63,744 nucleotides of DNA from Clostridia bacterium (lineage in GTDB: Bacteria > Bacillota > Clostridia > Oscillospirales > Acutalibacteraceae), in assembly GCA_017513525.1 (NCBI GenBank), contig JAFXFC010000032.1, positions 1 to 63,744 of the forward strand. Reading direction: 5' to 3'. The notes under the pieces were generated by a model. That model was not told where the DNA came from. It worked only from the letters and a program-made list of their open reading frames with translations, and made no database searches. Position numbers and translations under genes: made by a program. How positions within the stretch are numbered: the first letter of the stretch is position 1; every line of letters begins with the position of its first letter. This document shows positions 8,407 to 18,748 of the stretch, in pieces.

Positions 8407-10207
8407 CAAAGACAATATAACAAAAAGTGCCCCACGCAAGAGAGACAACAAAGGCATTATGCTGAGACTCGGAAAATATGTTACCGCGCAGTGGCATTTA
8501 TTTATTCCTGCAATCATTTTTACCCTTCTTTCAAATCAGCTCTCGCTCTTAGGTCCGAGGTATTCGGGTGCTGCACTTGATGCGATTGAATTAAAAACAG
8601 GTGTAGACTTCCCTGTTGTATGGGATAATGTAATAAGAATGATCGTATGCTATGCTCTTTCTGCTGTGCTTTCATATATTTTAGCAGTTATCATGATACA
8701 TCTCAGTCAGAAAATTACATATAAAATGAGAAAAGAGCTTTTTGAAAAGCTCGGAACTCTGCCTGTGGGATATTTTGATACACACCATACAGGCGATATA
8801 ATAAGTCACTTATCTTATGATATAGACACAATAAACAGCACTCTTTCCCATGATCTTGTTCAGGTCATGACAAGTGCTTATACGGTTATCGGTTCTTTGT
8901 TTTTCATGTGGCAGATATCAAAACCGATGATACTGATATTTGTATTTACTGTTCCCGTATCGATACTTTTCACCCGTTACCGTTCAAAAAAGGTAAGACC
9001 GTTATTCAGCAAACGGTCTAAAAAATACGGTGAACTGAACGGTTTTGCCGAGGAAATGCTCTCGGGTGCCAGAAGCATTGAAGCATACGGCAGACAGGAT
9101 GTTATTTCCGATCGCTTCAACAATCGCAATGAGGATGCAATGAACGCATATTATAATGCCGAATACAATGCAGCGCTTCTCTTCCCCACCATTAACCTCA
9201 TTAATAATATTTCAATTGCGCTTGTTGCTATTTTTGGCGGAATACTTTATATGTATTCCCAAAGCGGTACGGTTCTTTCGGGTTCGGTATTCTTTATAAC
9301 ACTGGGCGGTGTGGCACAGTTTGTTCAGTATTCAAGAAAATTCGCAGGTCCCATAAATGAGTTTTCTAACATTCTTCATGAATTCCAATCGGCTTTTTCA
9401 GCTGCCGAGCGTGTTTTCAGAATATTGGATGAAGAGCCCGAACCGCTTGACGCACCCGATGCTACTGAACTTAAAAATGCTCACGGCGATGTGGAAATAG
9501 ATGATATTACATTCGGTTATATTCCCGAAAAAACAATTCTTAAAAATGTAACCGTAACAGCAAAAAAAGGTAAAACCGTTGCAATAGTAGGCCCCACGGG
9601 AGCAGGAAAAACAACGATAATAAATCTTCTCATGAGGTTTTATGATCCGCAGTCGGGTGAAATAAGAATTGACTCAATTCCGTCACTTAAAATCAAGCGC
9701 CGTGATCTAAGACTTGCTTTTACTATGGTACTTCAGGACACTTGGCTTTTCCACGGAACTGTTTACGATAATATAGTATACGGAAAAGAAACTGCAACAA
9801 TGGAAGAAGTTAAGGCCGCCGCAAAAGCCGCAAAAATCGACAGCTACATAGAAAGCCTTCCCGACGGCTATAATACCGTGCTTTCAGATGACGGCGTAAA
9901 TATTTCAAAAGGACAAAAACAGCTGATAACCATTGCAAGAGCCTTTCTTTCTGATGCACCGATGCTGATTTTAGATGAAGCAACATCCAATGTTGACTCC
10001 CGCACAGAAATACAGATCCAGGATGCAATGAATGAATTAATGAAGGGCAAGACCTGCTTTGTAATAGCACATCGACTTTCAACAATACAAAATGCCGATA
10101 CGATTCTTGTTGTAAGAGACGGCACAATAACCGAGCAAGGAAATCACGATGAACTTATAAAGCTTGGCGGCTTCTACAGCACTCTTTATAATTCTCAGTT
10201 TTCATGA
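8399..10207 (+). CDS. ABC exporter subunit with catalytic ATP site
   Basis: The second half-transporter, 602 residues from a TTG start at 8399. That start is chosen because GGGAGG at 8385-8390 has ideal spacing, overlapping the end of the first subunit gene. Six helices precede an ATPase domain with Walker A GPTGAGKTT near residue 398, Walker B LILDEATS with Glu527, and switch His558 (IAHRLST). Its signature is altered to ISKGQ near 502-506. That pairs with the degenerate Walker B of the first subunit, leaving one consensus site in the heterodimer. No dedicated regulator is adjacent. Confidence 0.92.
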   Translation: MNNKDNITKSAPRKRDNKGIMLRLGKYVTAQWHLFIPAIIFTLLSNQLSLLGPRYSGAALDAIELKTGVDFPVVWDNVIRMIVCYALSAVLSYILAVIMIHLSQKITYKMRKELFEKLGTLPVGYFDTHHTGDIISHLSYDIDTINSTLSHDLVQVMTSAYTVIGSLFFMWQISKPMILIFVFTVPVSILFTRYRSKKVRPLFSKRSKKYGELNGFAEEMLSGARSIEAYGRQDVISDRFNNRNEDAMNAYYNAEYNAALLFPTINLINNISIALVAIFGGILYMYSQSGTVLSGSVFFITLGGVAQFVQYSRKFAGPINEFSNILHEFQSAFSAAERVFRILDEEPEPLDAPDATELKNAHGDVEIDDITFGYIPEKTILKNVTVTAKKGKTVAIVGPTGAGKTTIINLLMRFYDPQSGEIRIDSIPSLKIKRRDLRLAFTMVLQDTWLFHGTVYDNIVYGKETATMEEVKAAAKAAKIDSYIESLPDGYNTVLSDDGVNISKGQKQLITIARAFLSDAPMLILDEATSNVDSRTEIQIQDAMNELMKGKTCFVIAHRLSTIQNADTILVVRDGTITEQGNHDELIKLGGFYSTLYNSQFS

Positions 10208-10293
10208 TAAATACTTGCTTTTTTAATAGAAATATAGTAAAATGTTTCTATACTGTATAATTATATACAAAAATCAAAAAGGGGAAATGAAAA

Positions 10294-11484
10294 ATGAAAT
10301 TATCAAAAAAGATTCTTTCACTCATTCTGGCTTTGATAATGAGCTTTTCAGTTTGTGTGCCTCTCGCAACGGCAAATGAAACCGACAACATAAGCGGTCC
10401 TGAGGACTATATGAGTATGCTCATGACAGGCGGTTATCCTGTTATTTCCACTGAGCAATTCGGCGTTTTATGGCAGATTCTCAATACCTTTGTTTATATT
10501 CTCACGGGGGAAGAAATTAATACCGGCGGCATTGAGATCACCATTGATGATTTCTTGTCTGAAATTTCTGCAGAGATATGCGAAAACAGCGGTCTTGATT
10601 TAGCACTTATTGTTAAAAATCTTCCCGATATTAATGCACCCGCAAAGCTTATCGGAAAAATTTATGAAATTGACACAACTGCGTTCAGAAATGAAAGATA
10701 TGCTAAGCGTGATGAATACCGCGCTGAGGGAAATCTGGTTATGTCTGCAGTTTGTCATGCAATCGGTGCATACATGAGTATCATTGAAGAGCTTAATGTA
10801 TCCACAAAAAGAACAGACGATCCCGATGTTTATCAGCTTGTGCTCGATATCACCTATCAGGACGGAACAAAAGAAACTCATACTCCGGGACTCGTAATTA
10901 ACCGTAAAACAGGTGAATGCTACAACTTAAACGGCGACGGTATTTTCGGAACAGGTTATAATTTCTCAATCAATGAAATGATGGTTTATACAACTATAGA
11001 CTGTTGGATGCGTAACTTCGGCTTCTGTCTGTTCTATGATATTGCCGCAAATTCAATGCCTTTGTTCTTCAAATATAACACACGCAGATTCCAGTTCGAA
11101 TATGACGGAACAGAATGGATGATCCAGATATGGAAAGGTAATTACTTTATTACCAACGGCGGCGAAATAGGTATATACAGCCGCAAACCCGGAAGCTTCG
11201 GTTCATTCTACAACTGTGCAACTGATGAACAGACGCTCGATATGTCACTTCAGGTTTATTACGGAGAAAAGTTACTTGTAAACCGTCCTCTTCAGAAGCA
11301 CTGGTGGTTAAGCGGCTTTAATATCGGACCCACAAAATACTTACCAAGCTCCCTCAGACTTAAAGCCTCGGTTGTTATGCCCGACGAAGGAATGCTCAAA
11401 GCATTCACCGATGCTATAGATAACTGTTACATGAACGATGTAAGATACGGCGTAGACGGACTTACCGTAACACTTGTCTGGTAA
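10294..11484 (+). CDS. Secreted protein of unknown function
   Basis: A 396-residue protein with a clear signal peptide (KKILSLILALIMSFSVCVPLA, cleavage near residue 27). I do not recognise the domain. The C-terminal half is rich in aromatic and polar residues with beta-strand character (MQIWKGNYF-like segments, IYSRKPGSFGSF). This suggests a beta-sandwich or surface enzyme/binding protein. It stands alone between the ABC operon and the glycan-enzyme operon and ends in its own terminator at 11500-11535. A TATAAT at 10256-10261 may be its -10 box, but no good -35 was seen. Confidence 0.75.
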   Translation: MKLSKKILSLILALIMSFSVCVPLATANETDNISGPEDYMSMLMTGGYPVISTEQFGVLWQILNTFVYILTGEEINTGGIEITIDDFLSEISAEICENSGLDLALIVKNLPDINAPAKLIGKIYEIDTTAFRNERYAKRDEYRAEGNLVMSAVCHAIGAYMSIIEELNVSTKRTDDPDVYQLVLDITYQDGTKETHTPGLVINRKTGECYNLNGDGIFGTGYNFSINEMMVYTTIDCWMRNFGFCLFYDIAANSMPLFFKYNTRRFQFEYDGTEWMIQIWKGNYFITNGGEIGIYSRKPGSFGSFYNCATDEQTLDMSLQVYYGEKLLVNRPLQKHWWLSGFNIGPTKYLPSSLRLKASVVMPDEGMLKAFTDAIDNCYMNDVRYGVDGLTVTLVW

Positions 11485-11499
11485 AAAACGCACATTTAA

Positions 11500-11535
11500 G
11501 ATCACCGCAATCAATTAGTTGCGGTGATTTTTCTT
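11500..11535 (+). terminator. Intrinsic terminator after secreted protein gene
   Basis: Ten-base-pair stem (11501-11510 with 11519-11528), eight-base loop and a T-rich tail, 16 bases after the stop codon. Confidence 0.85.
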
Positions 11536-11537
11536 TA

Positions 11538-11566
11538 TTGAAATTATATATATTGTTTGTTATAAT
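11538..11566 (+). promoter_or_regulatory. Promoter for GH92 operon
   Basis: TTGAAA (11538-11543), 17-base spacer, TATAAT (11561-11566), about 55 bases before the GH92 start. Confidence 0.75.
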
Positions 11567-11622
11567 GATTTTATAAGTATTTTTGATGAGTTCATCAGAA
11601 TTTAATTTTATAAGGTGGTTTT

Positions 11623-13869
11623 ATGAGTAAAGCAAAATATGTTGATACCATGATAGGCACCGTGGCTGACGGGCAGGAAGAAAGCTTCCACGGCGGCGGA
11701 AAGACCTATCCCGGTGCTGCAGTACCCGGCGGCATGGTACAATTATCCCCCGACACTGTTACGGGCGGAGACAACGGCAGCGGTTATAACTACTGTGATA
11801 ATACAATAGAAGGCTTCAGCTTTAATCATATGAGCGGTATCGGCTGGTACGGAGATCTCGGCAATCTGCAGATAATGCCTGTCACAGGTGAAACAGAGCT
11901 GCGAAGCGGAAGTAATTTTCAAATAACATTTAAAAAAGGCAAAAGGGGCTGGAAATCGGAATTTTCTCACGAAAATGAAAAAACCGAGGCGGGTTATTAT
12001 GCCGTAAAATTAGACCGATATGATATATTTGCCGAAGCTACCGCAAATGTCCACAGCGGTATGCTGCGTTTTACTTATCCCGAAAATAAAGATAAAAAAA
12101 TCATAATGAATTTTTCAAGAAGAATAGGCGGAAAGGCTGATTTTGAAGAGATAAAAATTATCAGCGATAACGCTATTGAAGGTAAAATTCATTGTACTCC
12201 CAAAGGCGGTGGCTTCGGTCACGGTGACGGTAAAATCGCATATGATTTATATTTTACCTGCGAAATATCCGAAAAACTGCAAAATATGCGTTTCTTTTCA
12301 AATGAAAAACTGCAAAATGAAGGCTTAAAAGAATTCAACCATGAAGATGTCGGCTTAATTCTTGATTTCGGCTCAAACGGTAGTAAAACAATAATATTAA
12401 AGTGCGGAATTTCCTATACTTCATTAGAAGGAGCAAGAGAAAACTTAAAGACTGAAATGACAGACTTTGATTTTGAAGCCCAGAGGAAAAATGCTTTTTC
12501 ATTATGGGAGGATGCTTTCAAAATAGTTGATGTCGAAGGAAGCGATGAAACCGATTTAACACTTTTCTATACTTGTCTTTATCATGCCCTTTTAGACCCC
12601 AGAATTATGGCAGATATTAACGGCAGCTTTTTGTTATGCGGAAAATTACTAAAGGACAGCAATTATACGCATCGCACGGTATTCAGCGGTTGGGATGTTT
12701 ACAGAAGCGAATTCCCTCTCCTTTCGATTATCCGTCCCGATATTGTTAATGATGAAGTAAATTCACTGTTAAAAATTGCCGAAATGAATAATTCATCCTT
12801 CCCCCAATGGGAGCTTCTGGGAATAGATGCACACTGTATGGTCGGAGATCCCGGTTTAATAGTAGTTGCCGATTCCTACTTAAAGGGTATCAGAAATTAC
12901 GACACCGAAAAAGCATATAAAATCGCTGTTGCCTCTTCTAAAGCCGAAAAAGAATTATTCTCAAAGAAATTCCATTCGGTAAGACCCGATACAAAGCAAT
13001 ATACGGATGAGGCATTTGTGCCTGAAAAATTAAGTGATACTTTAGAATTTTTACTCGCAGATTACACGATGGCGCGTTTTTCTAAAACTATCGGTGATAT
13101 TGAAAACGAAAAATACTTTACTGAGCGAGTAAAGAGATACACTGAGAATTACAACGAAAAGCTCGGTTTCCTCGCCCCCAGATACAAAAACGGTAAATTC
13201 GTTCACGAGGATAACGAATATGATGACGACGGCTGTGTTGAAAGTAATATTTTCCAGCAATCTTGGTTTGTTCCTTATGATGTAGTGGGATTAAGTAAGC
13301 TTTTCGGCGAAGAAAGAACCATAGAGCTTTTAGAAAGATTTTTCAGTAAAGCAGATTTATCAAAGCTCTGGAATGATGACTATAACCATTCTAACGAACC
13401 CTGCCATAATATCACTCATTACTTTGATATTTTAGGACTCGCCCACCGCACTCAGTACTGGACACGCCGTGTTCAGAAGGAAGCATATAAAAAAGGTGCT
13501 TACGGCTTCTGCGGAAATGAAGATGTAGGTCAGTTATCGGGCTGGTATGTATTGTCTGCTTTAGGCTTTGCACAGGTGTGCCCCGGTTACCCCGATTATT
13601 TTATTAACACACCTCTATTCAAAAAGGCAACTGTCAGACTGAATAAACAGTATCATACCTGTGAAAATGCCGATACCTTCACAGTTGAATGTGACAAAGA
13701 CCCGTTAGATTATCCTTATATCAAAAAAATGGAATTTAACGGCAAAACGATAAAAAGACCGTATTTATCATATTTTGAAATAACCTCAGGCGGTACATTG
13801 AAATTTGAGCTTTCAAAAGAACCGATAACTGATTATTTTGAAAAAACAGAAAAATCATTTTTAGATTAA
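11623..13869 (+). CDS. GH92 family alpha-mannosidase-like enzyme
   Basis: A 748-residue glycoside hydrolase family 92 protein, a calcium-dependent exo-alpha-mannosidase family. Typical blocks are visible: VDTMIGT near the start, HGGGKTYPGAAVPGGMVQLSPDT, GFSFNHMSG, a SGWDVYRSE block, PCHNITHYFD, and GFCGNEDVGQLSGWYVLSALGF near residue 630. There is no signal peptide, so it is probably cytoplasmic and acts on imported oligosaccharides. AAGGTGG precedes the ATG. The next gene begins 17 bases after its stop, so the two are co-transcribed from the promoter at 11538. Confidence 0.92.
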   Translation: MSKAKYVDTMIGTVADGQEESFHGGGKTYPGAAVPGGMVQLSPDTVTGGDNGSGYNYCDNTIEGFSFNHMSGIGWYGDLGNLQIMPVTGETELRSGSNFQITFKKGKRGWKSEFSHENEKTEAGYYAVKLDRYDIFAEATANVHSGMLRFTYPENKDKKIIMNFSRRIGGKADFEEIKIISDNAIEGKIHCTPKGGGFGHGDGKIAYDLYFTCEISEKLQNMRFFSNEKLQNEGLKEFNHEDVGLILDFGSNGSKTIILKCGISYTSLEGARENLKTEMTDFDFEAQRKNAFSLWEDAFKIVDVEGSDETDLTLFYTCLYHALLDPRIMADINGSFLLCGKLLKDSNYTHRTVFSGWDVYRSEFPLLSIIRPDIVNDEVNSLLKIAEMNNSSFPQWELLGIDAHCMVGDPGLIVVADSYLKGIRNYDTEKAYKIAVASSKAEKELFSKKFHSVRPDTKQYTDEAFVPEKLSDTLEFLLADYTMARFSKTIGDIENEKYFTERVKRYTENYNEKLGFLAPRYKNGKFVHEDNEYDDDGCVESNIFQQSWFVPYDVVGLSKLFGEERTIELLERFFSKADLSKLWNDDYNHSNEPCHNITHYFDILGLAHRTQYWTRRVQKEAYKKGAYGFCGNEDVGQLSGWYVLSALGFAQVCPGYPDYFINTPLFKKATVRLNKQYHTCENADTFTVECDKDPLDYPYIKKMEFNGKTIKRPYLSYFEITSGGTLKFELSKEPITDYFEKTEKSFLD

Positions 13870-13886
13870 AAAACGGAGGTAAAGCT

Positions 13887-15524
13887 ATGAATACTATTTT
13901 GAAACCCATATTTACTGTTTTTACCGTCATTTCTATTTTCCTGTCAAACCTCTTCTGCCCCGGGACAATTGCTCCCGAAAGTGAAAACTTTGATTTTTCA
14001 TATCTCGAATATCCCGAAGAAGCGATTATTACACTTGAAGAAGCAGGACTTACCGAAGCAGAACTTGTAGGCCGCGCATCTGCCCAGCTTCCCGAATATG
14101 TGCAGTCGGGCGGTTATGATGACATAAACGGCATCACAATTTCCCCGTATTACACTGCAAAAATAAGTGATACCGAAATCCCCGTTTATGCTTCCGTTGT
14201 ATTTATCCGTGCTGATGATACGGGAACACTTCACTCATATTCTGAAATTTATGTTGAGCCCGACACCGAGTTTTCATTTAATATTGAGCTGACAGGTGCT
14301 GATGTCGAGCTTAAAAATGCAATAGTTCTCCCCGCTTCTCACGGTGTAACTACACAGTGTAAGGATAATACAGTCAAAGCTTCCATAAACAAAACAGGTA
14401 TTTATACCTTCCTTTTCAACGGCGCTAACCAGTATTACGGCTATACCCTTTTTGTCCGTGAAAAAGTTGATGAAGATGCAGAAATTGCAAACTATATTGA
14501 AACCTACGGTGAAGATAAAGTCATCGTTGTAGATAAAGGTTATCATGAGCTTGATTATTCAAATTTTGTTAATGAAAATAATCTTGTAATTTATCTCAGA
14601 GAGGGCGCATACATTATTGCAAATCATCATTATGATATCAATAGCGCTGAGGATGAAAACATATATTTTGAACCTGATGCATTTAAAGACAATTCAGTAG
14701 GTCTTACAAGATATCCGTTTGTAAATTTCTTTAACTGTAATAATATCACCTTTACAGGCAGAGGCGTAATTGACCTTACCCGACTTGACAGAAGAGAGCG
14801 AAGAGGTGTTGTTTTTACAAACTGCAGTAATATCAATGTAAGCGATATAAAAATTATTAATTCTCCCGAATGGTCATTTATAGCTTACAGCTGTACAAAT
14901 GTTACAATCGAACAGGTAGATATTATCGGCAACCGCGGAAACTGTGACGGCTTTGCAATCTGCAATACCGAAAATGCAACTATAAATAATTGTTTTGCAA
15001 GAGTTGCTGACGATTCATTTGAAGTAAAAGCATTGGGCGGCACTATGGACAGTAAGAACATTACATTCTCCAACTGTATCGCATGGGGCGGTTATGCAAG
15101 ATGCTTCGGAATTACAGGAGAAGTCAACAGAAAGATCTCTGATGTTACATTCCGTGATTGTGCAGTTATTTACCGTGACGGTGTCTGGGATAATGACAGA
15201 ATAGGCTCTCTTGTTGTTGTAGCCGAACAGTGTGAAGGCAGTATTGACGGAGTTCTTTTTGAAAACATTGAGATCTTCCGTGATGAAGGCAGAGCCATTC
15301 TCGTAAAAATCTACGATGAAGAAAAAGAGAATTTTGAAATAAATAATATAAAATTCAAAAACATTTCTTATACTTCATATTTACCGTCTAAAATTGCGGG
15401 TAACGGCAGTAAAACAAATACTGTAAATGTGGACCTCGAAAACATCACAGTCTGCGGAAAACAGTTAAGAATTCCGCAGTTTGCATTCCTGATCGGAATG
15501 AATTGCGATGTAACAAGCAAGTAA
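13887..15524 (+). CDS. Secreted right-handed beta-helix glycosidase, GH28-like
   Basis: A 545-residue protein with an N-terminal signal or anchor segment and a right-handed parallel beta-helix. Repeated NITFTG, NINVSDIKI and NVTIEQVDI rungs are visible. The pattern GNCDGFAI followed by VADDSFEVK resembles the catalytic Asp and Asp-Asp of polygalacturonase-like family 28 enzymes or the related dextranase family 49. It likely cleaves an extracellular polysaccharide, while GH92 next to it processes mannose-containing products. GGAGGT lies just before the ATG. The exact family is uncertain. Confidence 0.8.
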   Translation: MNTILKPIFTVFTVISIFLSNLFCPGTIAPESENFDFSYLEYPEEAIITLEEAGLTEAELVGRASAQLPEYVQSGGYDDINGITISPYYTAKISDTEIPVYASVVFIRADDTGTLHSYSEIYVEPDTEFSFNIELTGADVELKNAIVLPASHGVTTQCKDNTVKASINKTGIYTFLFNGANQYYGYTLFVREKVDEDAEIANYIETYGEDKVIVVDKGYHELDYSNFVNENNLVIYLREGAYIIANHHYDINSAEDENIYFEPDAFKDNSVGLTRYPFVNFFNCNNITFTGRGVIDLTRLDRRERRGVVFTNCSNINVSDIKIINSPEWSFIAYSCTNVTIEQVDIIGNRGNCDGFAICNTENATINNCFARVADDSFEVKALGGTMDSKNITFSNCIAWGGYARCFGITGEVNRKISDVTFRDCAVIYRDGVWDNDRIGSLVVVAEQCEGSIDGVLFENIEIFRDEGRAILVKIYDEEKENFEINNIKFKNISYTSYLPSKIAGNGSKTNTVNVDLENITVCGKQLRIPQFAFLIGMNCDVTSK

Positions 15525-15536
15525 CAAAAAAACGCT

Positions 15537-15590
15537 TTGAAGAAACATTACTGCGACTGTTTCAGAATATGCTTCTTCAAATTTTTATAA
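15537..15590 (+). terminator. Terminator after GH28-like gene
   Basis: TTGAAGAA and TTCTTCAA arms, extended by a CAT/ATG pair, close a roughly 20-base loop and are followed by ATTTTT, just after the stop codon. Confidence 0.6.
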
Positions 15591-15615
15591 CGAGCGTTCG
15601 TAATAATATAAGATT

Positions 15616-15650
15616 AAACCACCGATTGACGATGTGAACCGGTGGTTTTT
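15616..15650. terminator. Second hairpin, possibly bidirectional terminator
   Basis: Nine-base-pair stem (15616-15624 with 15640-15648) followed by T residues on the plus strand and preceded by A residues. It separates the plus-strand glycan operon from the minus-strand small ORF. Confidence 0.55.
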
Positions 15651-15752
15651 GCTTATCTGTATATTTGAATTTATTTTATGACTTACACAAGTTCAATTGT
15701 ATAAACTCATTAGTAAACCAACTGTTTGTCATAAAATTACGGGGGCTGATGA

Positions 15753-16013
15753 TTACTTATCACCATAAACCTCCATCTTCACACCTGTTGACGAGCGTAC
15801 AAGTCCGAAAGAATTCAGTATACCATAAGTGGGAGTAAAAATATAAGTAACGCCGTTTTCCTGCTCTAAATTTGACATATCAATTAATTCAGCTACAAAT
15901 TTGCTCTTAATTCCGCCGTGTATATAACCGCTGATAAAAAAACCATTTTTATATTTTTCCATAACAGATTCAATATAGTTAATTGAAATATTCAAGCGTT
16001 GATTGAAGAACAT
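15753..16013 (-). CDS. Small ORF, 86 residues, possibly a gene remnant
   Basis: An 86-residue reading frame opposite the XRE regulator. The protein is not recognised. It has no convincing ribosome site before the ATG, and it has the look of the C-terminal piece of a larger beta-rich protein (ENGVTYIFTPTYGILNSFG). It could be a small real gene or a decayed remnant; I lean to remnant. Confidence 0.3.
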   Translation of the reverse strand: MFFNQRLNISINYIESVMEKYKNGFFISGYIHGGIKSKFVAELIDMSNLEQENGVTYIFTPTYGILNSFGLVRSSTGVKMEVYGDK

Positions 16014-16098
16014 TCAACAGATGATTTATTGTTTTTTATAAATTTATAAGCTATCATAAGAGTAAGCTGATCAGTTAATTTAATCAGAGGTGATAACA

Positions 16099-17196
16099 AT
16101 GACAATCTACTTAGCAGAAAATATAAAAAGATTAAGACGGGAAAAAGACCTTACCCAAGAAACACTTGCTGAATTTTTAGGTGTAACCTTTCAGAGTGTC
16201 AGTAATTGGGAACGAGGTGAAAGCTATCCCGATATTACAATGCTTCCCGAAATCGCAGGATTTTTCAAGGTAAGTGTTGATGAGCTGCTCGGTGTTAACA
16301 GGGCTGAGGATGAAGAAGAAATTATAAAAGAACTTGAAGCATACGATAATCTTACGGATAATAAATTAAAACAGGAAATAATAATTAGACTTAAAGAAAA
16401 GTTTCCTAATGATTTTCGCATTCTCTTAAGATATATGACCTGCCTTGTTCATTTCAGAGAAAATACCCCCGAAAACATTGCAAAGATAATTGCTATATAT
16501 GAGAATATTCAGCAGAATTGTAATAATGATAAAATCCGTATTTCTGCAAAAAGACATATTGTGGAGCTATATAAGGAACTTTCGGAGAAAGAAGGAAGCG
16601 GCATAACCTTTGAAGATTGCGAAAAAATCATAAAAGAAATGCCGAGAATGAGAGACGGACAGGAGATGTTCTGTTTTTATTATCCTGAAAACTATCCAAA
16701 TGGTGATGAGATAATTATGAACACTCTTGAAGAACAATTCCTACTCCTTAATACGGTTTATTCTCATTATTTTCATTATAACGGCTTTTTCTATGAAAGA
16801 AAATTTTCTGACGAATGGGTACTTTCAGCTTTCAAAACAGAACTTGACTTCTTAAATTTTGTGTACGATGACGGTCATTACGGTAAAATGTGGCGTACAG
16901 TAATGTATAATTACGGACATCTAGGCGTAAGATATTTCAAAATTGGTGATAATGCTAATGCGTTGAAAAACTTCCAAAAGATGTGCGAGCTTGCAATCAA
17001 GTTTGATAATATGGACAGAATAACAACTATGCACTCAGTAATGTTTGAAGGGAATAAATTTGACAAGCATACTTTGGGTACTACTTATGTTGCTAAAAAG
17101 CAGATAAAAGAGCTTTTAACTGAAAAATATCCTCTTTCCGATGAATTTAAACAAAATCCTGGATTTAAGGAAATAATTGAATTAGTCAGCAAATAA
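16099..17196 (+). CDS. XRE family regulator with helical repeat domain
   Basis: 365 residues from the ATG at 16099, chosen because AGAGGTG lies six bases upstream; a GTG at 16090 is inside that site. Residues 1-60 are a Cro/CI-type helix-turn-helix ([23 protein letters not shown]). The remainder is alpha-helical with paired aromatic residues, likely tetratricopeptide-like. Such proteins sense a small molecule or peptide through the helical domain. A possible promoter is TTGTTT with TATCAT at 16029-16057. The target genes are unknown. Confidence 0.85.
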   Translation: MTIYLAENIKRLRREKDLTQETLAEFLGVTFQSVSNWERGESYPDITMLPEIAGFFKVSVDELLGVNRAEDEEEIIKELEAYDNLTDNKLKQEIIIRLKEKFPNDFRILLRYMTCLVHFRENTPENIAKIIAIYENIQQNCNNDKIRISAKRHIVELYKELSEKEGSGITFEDCEKIIKEMPRMRDGQEMFCFYYPENYPNGDEIIMNTLEEQFLLLNTVYSHYFHYNGFFYERKFSDEWVLSAFKTELDFLNFVYDDGHYGKMWRTVMYNYGHLGVRYFKIGDNANALKNFQKMCELAIKFDNMDRITTMHSVMFEGNKFDKHTLGTTYVAKKQIKELLTEKYPLSDEFKQNPGFKEIIELVSK

Positions 17197-17218
17197 CAAA
17201 TATATAACTTTTGTGCTG

Positions 17219-17258
17219 TTAAAAGGGATTGCAACAAAATGTCGCAATCCCTTATTTT
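17219..17258. terminator. Bidirectional terminator between convergent genes
   Basis: A perfect 10-bp stem (17223-17232 with 17244-17253) with A-rich left and T-rich right flanks lies between the XRE gene and the convergent anti-sigma-like gene. Confidence 0.8.
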
Positions 17259-18013
17259 CATTTAAGAGTATTAAGTATATCCTTGAACTCATCAAGAGTA
17301 TAGTTGTTTGCTGTAAAATTATAATAAATATCATCATAAACAAAAGTGGCGTTAAGTTTGTAAGCTGCATCATCGTAAGTATACATTACAGCACTGACAC
17401 CTAATGTTTCTATAAAATAACTTTCAAGATATACCTTCCCGCCGGCGGCATCTGTACCGTCAATAAAAGGATATATAAATCCGTCTTCTGCCTCGGTACT
17501 AAGTATCTCAGCCAACATATTTATATCTTTCGTTTCACCTTCACTTATAAATCGGGGGCACCACAAATCCACTCGTGCAACAGTATTACTGTTTTTATTC
17601 ATCATTGTAGAATAATAGTGTTCAATGCTTTCAGCTGAACACTCACTGCCAATAACAGAAAAACCCAATATTTCTTCAGCATGAGCTTTTGACATAGGAA
17701 TGCTTGGGCCACTTTCTTCCGTCACAGGTATATCATCAGGCAATTCTTTAAAAAAAGCCTTATCACTTACGGTTATCTGAGTTTCATTCCCGTCTTTATC
17801 ATAAAAGCTTATAATTGCCTCCCAATCAACAAGCGTTACAGATGCATATGCTGCTGTACTTAAAATGAAACATCCTATAATTATTGCCGCCACAGCTAAA
17901 CGACTTAACGGTCGCTTAATTATTTTTGTTTTATTCATATCACAGTTTTCCGCTTCTTCTATAAATTTCACATTAATGTTACTCATAGCAGCGGACAAAT
18001 CCTCCTTTTTCAT
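17258..18013 (-). CDS. Membrane-anchored anti-sigma-factor-like protein
   Basis: A 251-residue protein with a short cytoplasmic N-terminus (about 35 residues), one membrane helix (LAVAAIIIGCFILSTAAYA) and an extracellular domain of unknown fold. Its gene overlaps the end of the ECF sigma factor gene by four bases. That position and topology are standard for clostridial regulators that hold a sigma factor at the membrane. The N-terminal region lacks an obvious zinc-binding HxxxCxxC motif, so the anti-sigma role rests on context. Confidence 0.75.
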   Translation of the reverse strand: MKKEDLSAAMSNINVKFIEEAENCDMNKTKIIKRPLSRLAVAAIIIGCFILSTAAYASVTLVDWEAIISFYDKDGNETQITVSDKAFFKELPDDIPVTEESGPSIPMSKAHAEEILGFSVIGSECSAESIEHYYSTMMNKNSNTVARVDLWCPRFISEGETKDINMLAEILSTEAEDGFIYPFIDGTDAAGGKVYLESYFIETLGVSAVMYTYDDAAYKLNATFVYDDIYYNFTANNYTLDEFKDILNTLK

Positions 18014-18567
18014 ATTTCGATGCCTTCTTTCTCTAAATGGTTCTTAAGTATTTTTCTCATTCGGTTAAGCCTCACGGAAACATTATTTTCCGTCAACTTA
18101 ACTCTTTCGGATATTTCAGTTACACTGTCACTGAAATAATAGCGTCTTACAAAAATTATTCTGTTGACCCTGTTCTGAGATTCAAGAAAACTGTTTAAAA
18201 GGCTTGTTATTTCATCTGATAAAAGCTTACGGGTAATATTGTTCTCAGCAGGTAAACACTCTTCTAATTCCTGCAAGGACACATCATAAAAGCTGTTTCT
18301 TTTCTTTGCCGTATTGAAATGAAACCGCGCTATGGCATTATTTCTTACTATGCGAAGAAAATAATATTTCAAACTATCTGGTCTATGAGGCGGTATTGTG
18401 TTCCATATACCTAAATAAGAATCATTTATACATTCAAGTACATCTTCATTATTGCCTAAAATATTTACTGCTATTTTTTTACTCAGGTTTTCATATTTGT
18501 ATGACAGCTCAGTTAGTGCTTGTTCTGAGCGCTCAAAAAACAAATCAACGATTTTGCTGTCCTCCAA
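18010..18567 (-). CDS. ECF-type RNA polymerase sigma factor
   Basis: A 185-residue sigma-70 family protein. Region 2 is visible around NILGNNEDVLECINDSYLGI to YFLRIVRNNAI, and region 4 as FVRRYYFSDSVTEISERVKLTENNVSVRLNRMRKIL. The start is a TTG at 18567 preceded by AAAGGATG. The next gene encodes a membrane protein that probably restrains it. The regulated promoters are unknown. Confidence 0.88.
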   Translation of the reverse strand: MEDSKIVDLFFERSEQALTELSYKYENLSKKIAVNILGNNEDVLECINDSYLGIWNTIPPHRPDSLKYYFLRIVRNNAIARFHFNTAKKRNSFYDVSLQELEECLPAENNITRKLLSDEITSLLNSFLESQNRVNRIIFVRRYYFSDSVTEISERVKLTENNVSVRLNRMRKILKNHLEKEGIEI

Positions 18568-18707
18568 ACTATCACATCCTTTCTGCCTCTCACCAGTAAA
18601 CTATGGATTTGCAGAAAAATCTTACATAAATTTTTCAAAAATCCAATCTCCGACTGCAAATAAAAGAGATATTAAAGTTTTCGATTAGCCTAATTCATAA
18701 ATGAACA

Positions 18708-18744
18708 GAAAAAAACTCCGAGTAGCCGATGCTGCTCGGAGTTT
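18708..18744 (-). terminator. Terminator of hydrolase operon
   Basis: A perfect 10-bp stem (18735-18744 with 18713-18722) with a minus-strand T run immediately follows the stop of the alpha/beta hydrolase gene. Confidence 0.85.
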
Positions 18745-18748
18745 CAGG